Under the pieces are notes generated by a model. It had not been told where the DNA came from. It was given only the letters and a program-made list of their open reading frames with translations, and searched no databases. Positions 21,941-34,377 of a DNA stretch of 64,000 nt are shown in pieces. The stretch's first letter is position 1. Each line of letters starts with the position of its first letter. The stretch is from Trichosphaerium sp. ATCC 40318 (Eukaryota > Discosea > Flabellinia > Trichosidae): assembly GCA_038496445.1 (NCBI GenBank), contig JALMLS010000605.1, forward strand, positions 62,001-126,000. The letters run 5' to 3'. A program made the position numbers and the translations under genes.

Positions 21941-24004
21941 ATGCAGGTGTTCAACGACGCGTGGGACGCTTGCACATCTCCCAAATTCTATGCTTACAAA
22001 GTGCCTCAAAAGTCGGTAATACAAACCCTGGTATACTTTCTACAAATAGGGTTTGTATTGGCACTAGTTACGACGGCATTATTCACTATAGTGGCCAATC
22101 CTTTCTTAGCGAAGCTAAAATACAGTGATATCATGGGAGAATGCATGGGTACGCTAATAACGCCATTTTTCGATGGCTTATATTAAAAAAAACAATATTT
22201 GGCTTGTGTGGCACTATTTCAGTGGTTCATCGCACTTGGACGTTATTTTACTACTCTACACATTCACCCACGCGTTGCTAAACATTTCCAACACGTGGTG
22301 ACGTCAGACCTTCTATAAACAGTAATAACGACTTTGAATACAATAATAACTCGTATAGCATCATTTCCATCAGGATTGACGATTTCAATGATAGAATATC
22401 AAGGGAAAGATAGTGTTCTTCGTGTCAACAAGAGTATGTCAGCTAAAATACCTTTCAGGCATTAATATTGTACCGCAAGAGTTACCTGTTGCAATAAAAT
22501 CGCCACCACTTTTTTGGGGATACTCTAAAGACACAAAACAAAAGAAACAAACTGATGAAGAACGACTTTGGAAGTACGTGTGGGATAAAGGTACCTCATT
22601 AATTTAAATGTTATGTCATTTCTGACGTGTTGTAGTTGGTGTGGGGATAACAAGAGTAAGTTAAGCAACAAATTGCATCTTGTTTTTTTGTGACACGTGT
22701 CAAAAAAAATACGAAATGTCAAAAAAACGCTTTTAAATCATTTGAGAAATCTTTTATCACTACTATTGCTAATGACTGTTATAAAGGATAAACTACCCAA
22801 CTTGGTAGTTTTTGCACCTAAGCCAACGACTAAAATTGAATCAACAAACTGGGATAGTATCTGCAAACAGGTACACGAGCACTTTATTTTTTTTTTCTTC
22901 TTTTTTCGCTTGACTTGAACGCACTGTACAACTCCAGATTTAGCACTTATTCAAGAATTTATTACTCATGTATCTATAGCACCACGCTATGATAGTAACA
23001 GTAGAGGTGGGTGTGGTGGTATGTACCAACCTGTTTGATAAACATCCACTCGATATTGCAGATATAGACGTCCTCTCTAATCCTAGTCAATTCGTGAATG
23101 ACCTCACAGGAACACATGAAGCATTATTTATTCCATTTGGTAACACAAAGTCATTCCGTATTGACAGAGCTGTTGTAAAAAAGTTTTTAACAAATCTCGA
23201 CAAACAGTTTTACTTGTCACATATTTGCAAGACAAAAGCAATAGTAGGTATATTTGCTGCTATACTATTTGTTCTACTTCTTAGTAGTTTCATGGTACCT
23301 ACACATGTTTTTTTCTTCTTTTTTTTTGTATCGCTAACTGGTCCTTTTTTTTTTCAGTTACAATGGTTGCCTATTATTGGGTTTTTATGCATAATCATGT
23401 CGCTCTCTACACGCTGTTTTACCTTCCTGCAACTCACATGTTATATTCCATTCCTTGAAGCCGCCAAAATAAGCGCATATGGTACGTAATTCATGTCCCA
23501 TACAAAGTAAAACTAAGCACGTGGGAAATGTATTTTACCAAAATACAATTGCTTCTTATCTTCGGAAGACTAACTTAAGTTTAGCGCTGACACCAGCGAT
23601 ATTATACTATTCTGTACTACCGCCAGGCATATGGGGTACGTGTATAGATACATTTTACTTTTTGTGCTAATCAGAAGTCAAGGATTCGTGTTATCTTCTG
23701 TTTGGTTTGTTTATGTTTGTGTAAAACTACCACAATTTTACAATCAGTCTGAGTATTGGATGGAGTGGTGGCGTTCATTAACTCCTATACAACAACGTGC
23801 TTATTACCAACAATATTATCCACAGCACTATGCATACTTGGTACAGGTACGTCCCTCAAAAAATAAGTTCAAAAACGGACTGTTTTCATTTTTTTGTTTC
23901 ACCGTTGCTCACTCTCTGTCTAGAACAACTTCAACATGCAAAATCCACCAAACAATGGCGACAATGCTGCCGAAAATGATCAACCACAAGAGGGTGCCGA
24001 ATAA
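21941..24004 (+). CDS. Multipass membrane protein of unknown family
   Basis: The ATG at 21941 starts MQVFNDAWDACTSPKFYAYK. A first helix follows (VIQTLVYFLQIGFVLALVTT). After introns come TLITTLNTIITRIASFPSGL, SMIEYQGKDSVLRVNK, INIVPQELPVAIKSPPLFWG, LLSLLLLMTVIKDKLPNLVV, DLALIQEFITHVSIAPRYDS, and then FDKHPLDIADIDVLSNPSQF. Three or four further hydrophobic segments follow between 23240 and 23720. The last exons encode YWMEWWRSLTPIQQRAYYQQ and a Gln/Asn-rich end, stopping at 24004. An extracytosolic domain between the first and later helices is implied. TMEM43/LUMA was considered because of a similar layout, but key motifs are absent. Function is unknown. Confidence 0.55.
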
Positions 24005-24111
24005 TAACACCATGTAAATAAAATTTATAAACTACAGAACGGAACATTTACTTTGCATCTTTTTTGGAAATCAAAGTTTATTTTTCAGTTTTCTTTCTAT
24101 CGCGCAAGCTC

Positions 24112-25729
24112 TCACTTTTTGTATTTTGCTTCAACGAACGGTAATTTAGCAACTTTAGCTGTGTACGTTTTATTTCTGATTTCAATATCTACTTCGCTTC
24201 CAACCTTTCCTTGTAGAGGCCTACGAATATACGTTATTCATTTAGAGCTCAACAGAAAAACAAGCATTTGAACACTTACTTGATATAACCCATCGCAATA
24301 TTTGCACCTAGAGAAGGAGAGAACGAGCCTGAAGTAATAACACCAATTTGTTTGCCATCAGCTTTTGCGAGTATATTGCTACCAGCTACGCGATCGTAAA
24401 TAAATGAAGACAACACAGCAATTTTTTTATGGCGTACCTCTACATGGTCTCTTGCCTTCTAGTTTTAATCCAACTCTCTTACGCTTGATTTTTGTAACTT
24501 TGTTGACTTGATCGAGTATGACGTCTGCACCAGGGAACCCTCCTTCCTTAACAATACTTTAAGCCACGTCCTGATGATTTCGCACGTACAGCTCGTCTAC
24601 GCTTTGAGATTGTCCACAACAAATTCGCTTCCTTTGGTGTCGTTGTATCATCGATATCATTACCGTACAAGCACATACCAGCTTCCAATCTAAGAGAATC
24701 TCTAGCACCCAAACCGCTAAGTTTCATGTTCTCATTTTCTAGCAGCTTTTCGGTTATTTCAGATGCAAATTCAGCAGGAACAGATAACTCGAATCCATCT
24801 TCTCCAGTGTACCCTAAGAAACGGTGTTAACGTTACCTGTTCGAATTCGAACTTCTTACCTGATCTTTGTGCGTAACACTTATGACCACACAAAGTTATC
24901 TCTTTGCCTGTCATAAACACCATTGTGCTTAGATCTTCTGAAACAAGTGGTTGTAGAATCTCCTCTGACATTGGACCTTGAACGGCTAATAAGCCTCTGT
25001 TTGAAACAACCTCAATATCAGCTTTTCCGTTAGAGCTCTTGAAAGCTTCAAGCTTGCTCATTATATGTGCCAAATCCTTGTCGTAGCAAGCAGCATTAAC
25101 AACAAACGTTACAGCGTCTGGACGACGTGTTATGATAGTGTCATCGATGATACCACCTTTATATTTTTCAGCCTTTTTTTTTTTTTGTTGTTTTTTTTAA
25201 ATTATTTGGATACCTTGGTCGTTTGTGAACATTGAGAGTGTTGCAGTGTCTTCTGGGAGATTTTTTACATCCGCGACAGTGATGCTTATGAGGTGTTAAA
25301 ACAACAAAAAAGTGAAAAGTTTTTGGTTTCTCTATTTGCAGCTCACCTCTCTATAAACTTGACGCTGTCTGGCCCTGTACAACGTATCTGTCCCATGTGA
25401 GAGACGTCAAAAAGCGATGACTTGGTTCTAGTGTGATTATGGGAGTCAATCAATCCCTTTGGATGCTTGTTAGCATTTAAAAGCGCGTATTTACCGTACC
25501 AAGCCTTTGTAAACAACTGGCATGTCATAACCTGCGAAAGGTACCATTTTACCGCCGTATTTAACATGGAGTGCGTGTAGGGGTGTTTGTTTAAGTGGTT
25601 CTCCCTGAAAACGATTTAGTAGCGCTGGAAACACTCCAGTACCTGAGCGGCATAATGTCTTGCGCTCTTTCTAGCCACAATGCGCTGACTTGTTGCTGTA
25701 ACAGAACGACATAATACAGTAGTGGCCAT
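24112..25729 (-). CDS. AMT: Aminomethyltransferase, glycine cleavage system T-protein (mitochondrial)
   Basis: The ATG at 25729 opens a mitochondrial leader ([20 protein letters not shown]). Following exons read [31 protein letters not shown], then [20 protein letters not shown] with [18 protein letters not shown]. Further downstream come NKADIEVV-type segments ([20 protein letters not shown]) and the C-terminal barrel ending [10 protein letters not shown]-like at 24112. The order and the [10 protein letters not shown] motif are diagnostic for GcvT. The enzyme transfers the methylene carbon from the lipoyl H-protein to tetrahydrofolate, releasing ammonia, during mitochondrial glycine breakdown. 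It is paired head-to-head with EMC10, with 60 bp between the start codons. Intron placements in 24240-25340 are approximate. Confidence 0.88.
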
Positions 25730-25789
25730 AACGGGTACAATAAACAGATTAGCTTTAAAATTGTCAATTATTTTCAAAAGCCTTGTACA
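25730..25789. promoter_or_regulatory. Short shared intergenic region of divergent AMT and EMC10
   Basis: Only 60 bp separate the two divergent start codons, so both 5' UTRs and a bidirectional promoter must be compressed here or extend into the first exons. No canonical TATA or E-box is evident. Confidence 0.5.
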
Positions 25790-26928
25790 ATGACCAACAC
25801 GTACCTCCTGCTCATAGCTTTGTCTATATGCGTATTCACACGGAGTGTTGCTGGGGACCAAGCGCAACGCATCACATTATTGGTATGTTACACCAATTTG
25901 CTTTGTTTTGTGACGGCTTTATAGGTTGAGCACTCCCTAGGCGAAAATACCTATGTAGAACGGTACGCGTACTTTTTTCAAATGATTACTCATCGCATGT
26001 AGGGGAAAGCTTTCATTTATCAACAAGGCTTCTTTTATGACATCAAATGAAAAGAAAATAGCGAAATCTCTTAAATTTGAGCAAAAACCATGGACAGATG
26101 ACACCAAACAACGCATGAAGGTACCATGCTAACCCCTACGCTCAAACGTCAAAAGACATTTCAAAAATTACAAATGACACTTCTACATATCTAAACGTTG
26201 TTTACACTACGTCTCTGTTTGTCAAATTCAATTATTTTCTGTGTTACGCCCTTTGGAGTTACAAAAAAGATGTACTGACAGAACGTTTTCCATTCCATTT
26301 GTGCAAAAACATGCCTTTGTCACTACATCAAAGTCTATAACCAAGCGTAACGTTTTCTTTAGAAACTGGCACAAGACAATCTCTCTTACACAGTACGTAT
26401 TCGTTCAAACAATCCAGAAGTAGACCACTTGTTCTCAAGCGTGCCTGCAGTACGTTCTCATCATTTCAATATTTATGTGGTTTTCTCAAACTAATTTGCG
26501 TCTCTTTAAGTGTGCTGTTGTTAGTTCAGGATTCAAAGACACACTCGTAGTTCATCTCAACCCTGAAAACCAGGCACTGGCCGTGAACTACATGCCAGCA
26601 AACAGAAATTGCAGCAAATCTTTTTCAAAACCAAACCCTTGGAAAACGTCTGTTAGTCTAAAGTTTGGGCAGCCATCGCCGAAGTACGTATTAAAAGACC
26701 GATAATCGCATCTTGTTCTTACGCGTAAAGGGTCAACATGAACGCACAACGGATAGTGCAACAAATGCAAGCCAAGAAAGAAGCTGATAGCAAACAAGGC
26801 ATCTTTGCTAAATACGTACGTGAAAAATACTTCGCGTAGTTGTATATTTTTGTTAAGTTGGTGCGTAGTGGTGGATTATTGTCCCTGTTGGTGTCATTGT
26901 TCTTGCTGTTTTGTTCATTGGCGAGTGA
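25790..26928 (+). CDS. EMC10: ER membrane protein complex subunit 10
   Basis: The ATG at 25790 begins a signal peptide (MTNTYLLLIALSICVFTRSV). The next exons give ITLLVEHSLGENTYVERGKL, matching the EMC10 H-x-L-G-E-x-F-V-E-R-G block. After SSVPA the exon CAVVSSGFKDTLVVHLNPEN aligns with the conserved lumenal beta-domain. The end reads AKKEADSKQGIFAKY then WWIIVPVGVIVLAVLFIGE, the classic F-x-K-Y-W-x-Y-I-x-P tail with one membrane helix, stopping at 26928. The last intron (GTACGT...GCGTAG) was fixed by this match. EMC10 is a lumenal accessory subunit of the EMC insertase for tail-anchored and multipass proteins. Confidence 0.8.
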
Positions 26929-27061
26929 TGATCAGATTTTTTTCCCTCTTTTTTTCTGCACACAGGTTCATCCGTGCTATCTTGCACTCCTGGGCTTGTA
27001 TAATAACAGCAGTCCATCTGTATGCTTGTACAATAAATAAGGCTTACTAAATTTACGAAAT

Positions 27062-27460
27062 GCTTTCGGAACTTTTGTAGTGACGTGACGGCACACAATT
27101 TTAGGTGGACTATAAAGTAGACCGAGTTACGACTACTAAAATTATACACAAATTGTTTAGATCGCACAAAACCTTATTTGCTAGAACTTGTGTACGTGTG
27201 TATGGTATTTCTACAAGATTGGCCGTTACATAACCTTGAAGTTCGGTAAACGCAGAAAACGCACAAGAACAGGCTATCATATCAGAAGTGCAACAACTTA
27301 GGGAGACATATGTCTTCATGCTAGTTTCGTAAACAGATTACGCCGTAAGATAGGAAAATATAAAAACTATTCTGGAATTGCTTTGTTTCTTGCCGCTGTG
27401 TATTTTCTACGCTCCTTTCTTTCCAATTTCCTTACCTTGGGCATAAGCTGCACACGAACG
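27062..27460 (+). CDS. Possible small membrane protein gene, exon structure unresolved
   Basis: The plus strand contains several coding-like pieces: KVDRVTTTKIIHKLFRSHKT, then NAENAQEQAIISEVQQLRE (coiled), and LRRKIGKYKNYSGIALFLAA running into a hydrophobic helix (VYFLRSFLSNFLTLGI). An ATG at 27062 could start it. I could not find a single set of introns that joins all pieces, so the boundaries are tentative. The layout (coiled segment then one helix) resembles small ER or mitochondrial membrane proteins, but I make no family claim. Confidence 0.35.
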
Positions 27461-27795
27461 AGGCAAAAGGGAGGCTATCTCAGTTCAACCTTGTCTTTTT
27501 CTTAAACGCACGTACCAGCCGGCCCTTTCACCGAAGTTGTTTCTTCCCACTTCGCAGTGTTGTCATTTCAACGAACATTTTTCGAGTAGTTGCAGCAAAT
27601 AAATTGTAAAAAAAAGCACAAACTCCGAGCCTTCTATGCCTTAGGAAACGATTCTATGACACTGAATAGGTAAATTCATAAAGACTAGTACATGTCTTTA
27701 CTTGGTGATGCCAAAAAAAGCGAGTTTTCCGTTGGATGAAAGCCGAAATAGAAACACAATTTCATAATATCCAAAAACAAAACAACGTACACAAC
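27461..27795. other. 5' flank of the PPTT surface-protein gene
   Basis: A short upstream ORF (ATG at 27691, MSLLGDAKKSEFSVG, stop at 27738) precedes the large gene. The large frame is also open from an ATG at 27736, but the signal peptide begins at 27796. No other feature is recognised. Confidence 0.4.
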
Positions 27796-30319
27796 ATGTC
27801 TGTAAGCCATTATATTGGGTTAACAGTACTATTAATCGTATATCTTTCTATAACTCAGTCGAATGGACAACCAACTCCTCCGATTGTAGAAATATTCCAC
27901 CCATTGTATCTAAACTCGAAACTTACTTGTAGAGGTTGCCGCAAAGACTTCTCCAGTGGTAGATACTTCAACTGTGGCGGTCAAGGCGGACTTGATCCCT
28001 TAGCTACTCTTAATTGCAACAACGAACCTGGCGGCTGTTCTTTTACGGGGCAAAGTGTTTCTAACAGTCAATGTAGCAGCACTTGTCTTGCTGACCATCG
28101 CTGCAAATTCTATACAACCTACGGCAGCAACACTTGCAATCAGTTCTACATGTCAGCTTGCAGCTCAGTAGAAGGTGGCATTCCAGGAAACACTTTCAGG
28201 AGAGACGTTCCACCTCCTCCAACGACTCAAGCTCCAACCCCTCCGCCAACGACCGCTCCTCCAACAACATTACCCCCAACAACATTACCACCAACTAGAG
28301 CCCCGGTTTTCGAGACATTCACAGCGCTATATTCAAGCTCAAGGAATACATGTAGTGGATGTCGTAAGGACTACAGTGGCGGATTTTTCTCTGGTTGTAG
28401 TGGTTCAAATCCCTTAGCTACTCTTAATTGCAACAACGAACCTGGCGGCTGTTCTTTTACGGGGCAAAGTGTTTCTAACAGTCAATGTAGAAGCAAGTGT
28501 CTCGCTGACTATCGCTGCCAGTTCTACACAACCTATGGTAGCAATACTTGTAATCTATTCTTCACGTCCTCTTGCAATTTTGTTGTAGGTGGTGGTACAG
28601 GCAATACTTTCCAGAGAGTAATCCTTCCTCCGCCAACACCTCCTCCAACGACTCAAGCTCCAACCCCTCCACCAACGACCGCTCCTCCAACAACATTACC
28701 CCCAACGACACTACCTCCAACAACATTGCCCCCAACAACAGCTCCTCCAACGACAGCTCCTCCAACAACATTACCACCAACAACATTACCTCCAACAACA
28801 TTACCACCAACGACCGCTCCCCCAACAACATTACCCCCAACGACATTACCTCCAACAATTGCTCCTCCAACAACTGCTCCTCCAACAACACTACCTCCAA
28901 CAACCGCTCCTCCAACAACAGCTCCACCAACGACACAAGATCCAACTACTACACCAACAACGCAGCCACCAACAACATTACCACCAACGACCGCTCTTCC
29001 AACAACTGCTCCTCCAACAACTGCTCCACCAACGACACAAGCTCCAACTGCTTCACCAACAACAAATCCACCAACAACATTACCTCCGACAACTGCTCCA
29101 CCAACAACTGCTTCTCCTACAATAGCGCCAACAGAAACCCCAACTGCTGCACCTACAGAGACAGCAACTAAAGAACCTACAGCAAACGACGTACCAACAG
29201 CGTTACCAACAGTTGCTCCTACAGCTAGGATTCTACCTAATGTACGTTTTCAAGTTTCTCCCTACACACGTAAATCTAACTTCACCTTTAGATTGTGCCT
29301 CGAAGTGACTGCGTTGCTGATAATGGAGATGGTACCTATACTGCGTATCTTGGCTGGACAACAACAGTACGTTTTCTTCATTCTATTCTTGGCATTGTTC
29401 TTATGTTGTTCGTACAGGAAAGTTCAATTACAGTACCTATCGGACAAGATAACGATATTTCTCCTTCTGGAACACCTGAACAACCTACTACTTTCAACGG
29501 AACTTCAACATTCTACCCAAATATTAACTTCGCTTTTGTATTCGACGGTTCTTCAACGACTTGGACTCTCGGTGTACGTTCTTTTCGCCTTTTTAATAGT
29601 ATCTCCTTTTCTTATTTTATATTTAGCGTGGTATTGTAACTTTTATCGGCGGTGACAATGCAACAAAGTGCCCTGAAGAAGGTAAGAATACTGGTCTTTT
29701 TTGCTTTTTTTGAAAAACACGTGCTTTCGACTTCTTCTTCGAACAATAGATCTGACTCTGTTTTCTCTCTAGGCATGGAAGTTGGTCTTACTATCTCAGA
29801 AACATACCCAGCCCCTCAAAACGTTGTAGATGATGTTGGTAAAGCTATGCTAGACGCTATGGGTGTCAAACAAGAAGACGGACAGATTTCTCAAAAACCT
29901 GCCGAGTCTTCTAAGCGTCAAACTGAAACACAAGTTGTCGTTACTGTCAACAGTTCTGACGACAATACACCTGTTGCTCAAATCGTGTCTTCTTACCTTA
30001 ACGACCCTCAAAAAATTGCCGCAACAAATCTGGCAGTTCAAAATGCTGGCATCACAGTTACAGTACGTTACCCTCACTTCCTTCCTTCTGTGTATCACTC
30101 GCTAATATTATCCTTTAGTCCGAGCCTAGCGCGCTTCCTCCAGCTTCTCTAAACACAGCTGTGGCAATCTCTACGACAGAGGATGGTGTAACATCCACTG
30201 CTTATTTACAGCACGTGATGTTAATTTCTACTGGTACGTAGTTGTTTTCTGTCTTTTTTGTCGTCATCCGTTTCATACTTACTCTTTTCATAGTATTAGC
30301 ATTGATGATCGCTTTTTAA
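27796..30319 (+). CDS. Large secreted surface protein: two Cys-rich (PAN/Apple-like) modules, PPTT linker, GDGTYTA-type domain, GPI-like tail
   Basis: From the ATG at 27796 the protein has a signal peptide (MSVSHYIGLTVLLIVYLSIT). Two Cys-rich modules follow (about 27890-28195 and 28310-28615), each with C-x-G-C-R-K-D, PLATLNCNNEPGGCSFTGQS and C-x-F-Y-T-T-Y-G-S-N-T-C. A mucin-like linker of PPTTLPPTTAPPTT units runs to about 29120. After introns comes DCVADNGDGTYTAYLGWTTT, then SITVPIGQDNDISPSGTPEQ and PNINFAFVFDGSSTTWTL. I associate this pattern with bacterial and algal cell-surface proteins. A Ser/Gln-rich stalk and a hydrophobic end (HVMLISTVLALMIAF) at 30319 suggest GPI attachment. The linker would be heavily O-glycosylated. 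Adhesion or cell-coat function is inferred. Confidence 0.75.
28224..29120 (+). repeat. Tandem CCAACAACA-type repeat encoding Pro-Pro-Thr-Thr units
   Basis: Interrupted 9-12 bp units (CCAACAACA with TTACCT/GCTCCT spacers) run through the linker of the surface protein, broken by the second Cys-rich module. The other frames are open for long stretches (Asn/Ser-rich or Leu/Gln-rich), but these are shadows of the repeat. Confidence 0.85.
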
Positions 30320-30497
30320 AGAAACAAAAAGAAATCGAAAATCGTATTGCAAAAAAGATCAAACTTGTGAATAATAAAAGAAAAATAACTAAGACTTCTG
30401 TCTCAACCGCAATTCTGACTTAATATACACTATTAGCGGATTTTTCTTTTAGTAGATTATATTATAGACCACTCTCGCATTTGTAAAATCTATTTAT

Positions 30498-30950
30498 TTA
30501 ATACCAAGCAGTGCCAATTTGATAGGTATGGCCAGGTGAAATATTCTTGCTTGGCGTTTTTAGAAGCAAGATCTCTTGGAGTGTTGTTTTAGATGACTCT
30601 TCTATTCCCCAGGATTTTTTGTGATAGCGGCCATTGACACCTGCGCCGTATTCAAGAAGTATAGAAGCTAGTTATGTGCCTGGTATTGCTTTTTTTGCTA
30701 CGTTTTGCTGTGTTGCAGGAAAAGGATGTGTATAAGTGTGTTTTCATAAACTGTGTGGATGTAGACCTGGCTAAGCTACAGTGTTTATCAATTCTCATGC
30801 ATTCTTTCATGATTTCTTGACGGTTCTACATTTTCTTCTTGCTTCTTTCTAATTGCAGAAAAACGTGAGCAATTTAGTCATTAGTGCATTGCATGCTCAT
30901 ATGCTTTTTTTACGTATTGCAAGTACGAGTCGAACCAAAGTGAAGCGGTA
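30498..30950 (-). pseudogene. Ankyrin-repeat gene remnant or short ankyrin gene
   Basis: The minus strand ends SILLEYGAGVNGRYHKKSWG ... SPGHTYQIGTAWY with a stop at 30498, a normal ankyrin-repeat finish. Further upstream VYIHTVYENTLIHILF resembles an ankyrin helix pair. Between and before these pieces stops occur in every frame, and I found no convincing start. It may be a degenerate gene or the tail of one with unrecognised exons. Confidence 0.4.
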
Positions 30951-30999
30951 GTTTACACTTAACGGTTTTTGTTGAATTCAACGTTTTTATTTCACACCA

Positions 31000-33900
31000 G
31001 TTCAACCAATAGAAGAAAGTAAATGTGTGATACACTCCATAACAAGGCTTGACAATGGAAAAAGGTGTTTTGAACGGTTTCCGCTTGATTTAACTATTTT
31101 AGATAACCATACTGATGAAACACAGCCTACGGGCAATAAAAAGAATAATGTACGCTATTCAAGCCTACCAGAGGCAAAAAACTGTAATTCTTTGTTACTT
31201 ACCCTCCAAAGCCTTCAGAATATTCCAATGACTTCGATAGTGCCAAGAAACTGATAATGAAGGTCCCAGATCACGAAATGTTGAAATCAACACGCCCAAA
31301 AATTCAGGCGCCACATCCGACGCCACAAAACGCAACACAACGATTGTGGGTACCTAAAACAAGTAAGTCACTGACATTTAAGCTGAGAATCATTTACCGA
31401 GCATAGAAATTGCTCAAGAACTCGTTCAGAAGGTCCACCAGGCTGAAAAACAACACAACAGTGTCAAAAAATCAGTTAGAGAACTGTTAAAATCAAAAGA
31501 AGCCGGATTCAACAAGGTGCCACAAAACCGTTCACTCTCGCTCTGTAAAGTCACTCAAACTATTTGTAGTTGTTTGAAGGTTATATTAGCGAGCTAAAGA
31601 CACTTGTAGAAACAACAGAATTTGATGCTAGTGTCCGACAGGAGGTACAATGTTTATTGTTTTGTTTGGCCGGGTTTTTGTTTTGACAGACTTAGATTCT
31701 TCGTCAAGAGACTGTACGGATAGAGAGGCATAAAAGACAATTGCTGAATGATATTGACGTCAGTTTTGCAACTGTAAAACGAAACATTGCTGCACAAAAA
31801 CGCGATTACAAGGTTCTTTTGATTCGACTTTGTTTCTCTTTTTCTGAAAGCTTCTTGTAGCTCTCAGAGAATATTGCCAAACTTCAAGGTGTTGTTCGTG
31901 GATTCTTACAGCGTAAGAGATATCGTCGCATGCTTGCACATGCCAAAAAACGAGAAAACATTGAGGCTGAGATTTTAGAAACAGAAAAGAAATATGTCAA
32001 TAATCTTGAAGCAATCATTACTGTATGTCTCTTACAACTTTATGAGTATTAACTTGCTACTAGGGATTTTATGAACCTTTGAAAGCTTCTGCAACATTTA
32101 ATGGCGGACAAGAAGCCATTTTGGAGCTTCCTGTTATCAACAGCATCTTTGCTGATTTAATACCTATCTATAGCGTTAATAAAGAGTTTCTACAGCAATT
32201 AGAAGAGAGCAGAACAACCAAAAGTAAAGGGACAGGATACGGCAAAGTATTTGGCGACTTGGTAAATATTTTAACTATTTTGTGTTTTTCACATGTTGAT
32301 CACGTGATTTTTTTTTTTGAAATGACAATACATTAGGCACCGTATTTGAAGTTGTATACGAATTATGTTAATAAGTTTAACACGATCCTTGATGCTACAG
32401 CAGCTGCCAAAGAACGAAATGCTGAATTTCAAAAATTTCTTAGAGTACGCTTTTGTACAACGCCTAACACGTGTGTCTCATCATTTTGTCTACTAGGGAG
32501 CACGTAAGAATCCAAATATAGGAACACAACCCCTAGAATCCTTTCAGATTATGCCAATACAAAGAGTTCCTGTACGTGATGACATCATCTTATGTATGTG
32601 CTGACTTTTGTTGTTTTTTGTTTAGAGATACAAGTTACTTCTGGAGGTAAGTACAAACTTTGATTTCCTGCTCATGTTATAACATTCTCTTTAAGCAACT
32701 TATTAAATATACACCTGATGATCACGTGGACTTTGAAAATCTAACTAAAGCACTTTCACTTATTGAAGGAGTGGCTAAAGAAATAGACGAGGTTTGTTGG
32801 ATTTAAGAAATTTATGAGAACAAGTTTTTTTTATTCAGAAAAAACTAATTTGTTGGACAACAGGGCAGAGCCATTGTAGAAAATACGAAAAAAATATTAG
32901 ATATTCAAAAGAGATTAGCACCTCAATGTCCTGTAAGTCCTCTTTATATGGCTTGAATTAACTTTTACACTTCTTAGGGCCTGTTTGCACCGCATAGGAA
33001 GCTGCAACTGGAAGAATCTATTTTTTTGCTGGTACTAAACGAATAAGTACTCGTGGCGTTATTTATTAATATATTTAGCGTGATACAGGGATATTAGATG
33101 AAGTATACATTTACTTGTTCAATGATCTGCTACTCGTTACTCAAAAACTAAAAGGTCTTCTTTTGGACACTGAAAAACTCGTTGTAACTATAGAATACAA
33201 GCGAGCTAAGCTTGTTGAGCTAATAAGAAACTCTTTATTACAAAATGGAGGTACGCGTAGATATGTCAAACGCTTTACGCGTTAGAAGAATCAAGTAGAC
33301 ATGACTCATCTGTAGTTTCCTACTTTGGCTTTCAAATTGTTTTGGCAAAGAAAGCGTATCAGTTCTATGCTTACACAGAAGATATATGCTCCAAGTGTTT
33401 CAATACAGTAAAGCAAGATGTAAACGAACTCAAATCTATAGAAAAAACACGACGTGCGTATCAGGGTGTAATAACGTAGTTAGTACTTACATTATGACGT
33501 GTTTTAGGACATGCGAGTACGCGCGTAAATCCTAGTATACTGAAGCTTGTTGATCAACTCAATGATCCGTCGGGGTTCAAGCCTAACAACACACTAAGCA
33601 ATTCTTCTGGACCATCTATGAAACAAAACTCGAAACCTAAACTAAGCACCATTGTAACGATATTTGAAGAACTAGTGAAGCTTGAGACGGACATGTTTCG
33701 AGCGCCAATTGAGATACAGACATTGTTGCCCGGTTTTGAAAAACAGTTCAATCCGTCACAACTACGCATGCTGCATAGTCGAATTGAGGTAAAGAATCAC
33801 CCGCATTCGTACTGGATTTAACAGTATTTAGGCGCTAAAGCAGAAACTAGAGCAAATAGATCAGACTCATACAGCAATTCCATCGCTCCAGTCAGAGCGT

Positions 33901-34144
33901 ATAGCAGTGCAGTTGTCACAAGCGATAAAGGGTGGTGCAGATGCTATAGGTACAATACTAACTTGTGTCTCTACAAGATGTTAATTTACAACTACTAGGC
34001 ATGGTTAAAGAGCAAGTACAACAGACATTTCCGAAAGGACTAGTTGGTGTAAAAGAAACAAGACAATCAGTGGCTGATCTCATGCGATGGTACATCAAAC
34101 TGAGCCAAACTTGGTCACTTGTACTCGCAGCTCCTGTTAGATAA
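31000..34144 (+). CDS. RhoGEF with IQ motif, DH and PH domains
   Basis: The N-terminus is uncertain: an open frame from about 31000 has no ATG, so a first exon probably lies upstream. A readable exon gives TQPTGNKKNN, joined by intron to PSEYSNDFDSAKKLIMKVPD. Then come coiled exons, an IQ motif (LQGVVRGFLQRKRYRRML, about 31880), and the DH domain: ILETEKKYVNNLEAII, GFYEPLKASATFNGGQEAIL, FQIMPIQRVPRYKLLLEQLI and FENLTKALSLIEGVAKEIDE. A PH region includes VYIYLFNDLLLVTQKLKG and SYFGFQIVLAKKAYQFYAYT. A C-terminal coiled region ends at 34144. The Q-R-V-P-R-Y-K-L-L motif is diagnostic of Dbl-family exchange factors. It should activate a Rho/Rac GTPase, perhaps under calmodulin control through the IQ motif. 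Confidence 0.8.
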
Positions 34145-34377
34145 ATTGACGCGTTGTGTGGTATTCACAACCAACTTGTAACAAAATAGCAACTATGTCT
34201 GCCGATTTAATAAAAAAGGCAATTCAAGCTCAATGTGGTTCGCTTTGCTCAAGTTATCGCGGCATATGAGCCACACACAGAGCAAAATGGACTAGAGTAA
34301 AAGATGTACCAAAAAGGTCAAATCAGTTCGCGACACCCTGACTTCGTTTTTGATCAAAAACGTACCTGTAGCCTGAC

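Noticed and set aside
28562-29171. Long Asn/Ser-rich, Leu/Gln-rich and Glu/Leu-rich open frames
   Set aside because: They are shadows of the CCAACAACA repeat in the other frames of the PPTT gene.
30925-30955. tRNA on the minus strand (B-box-like GGTTCGACTC)
   Set aside because: The surrounding bases do not form a T-arm stem and no acceptor or anticodon arm could be built.
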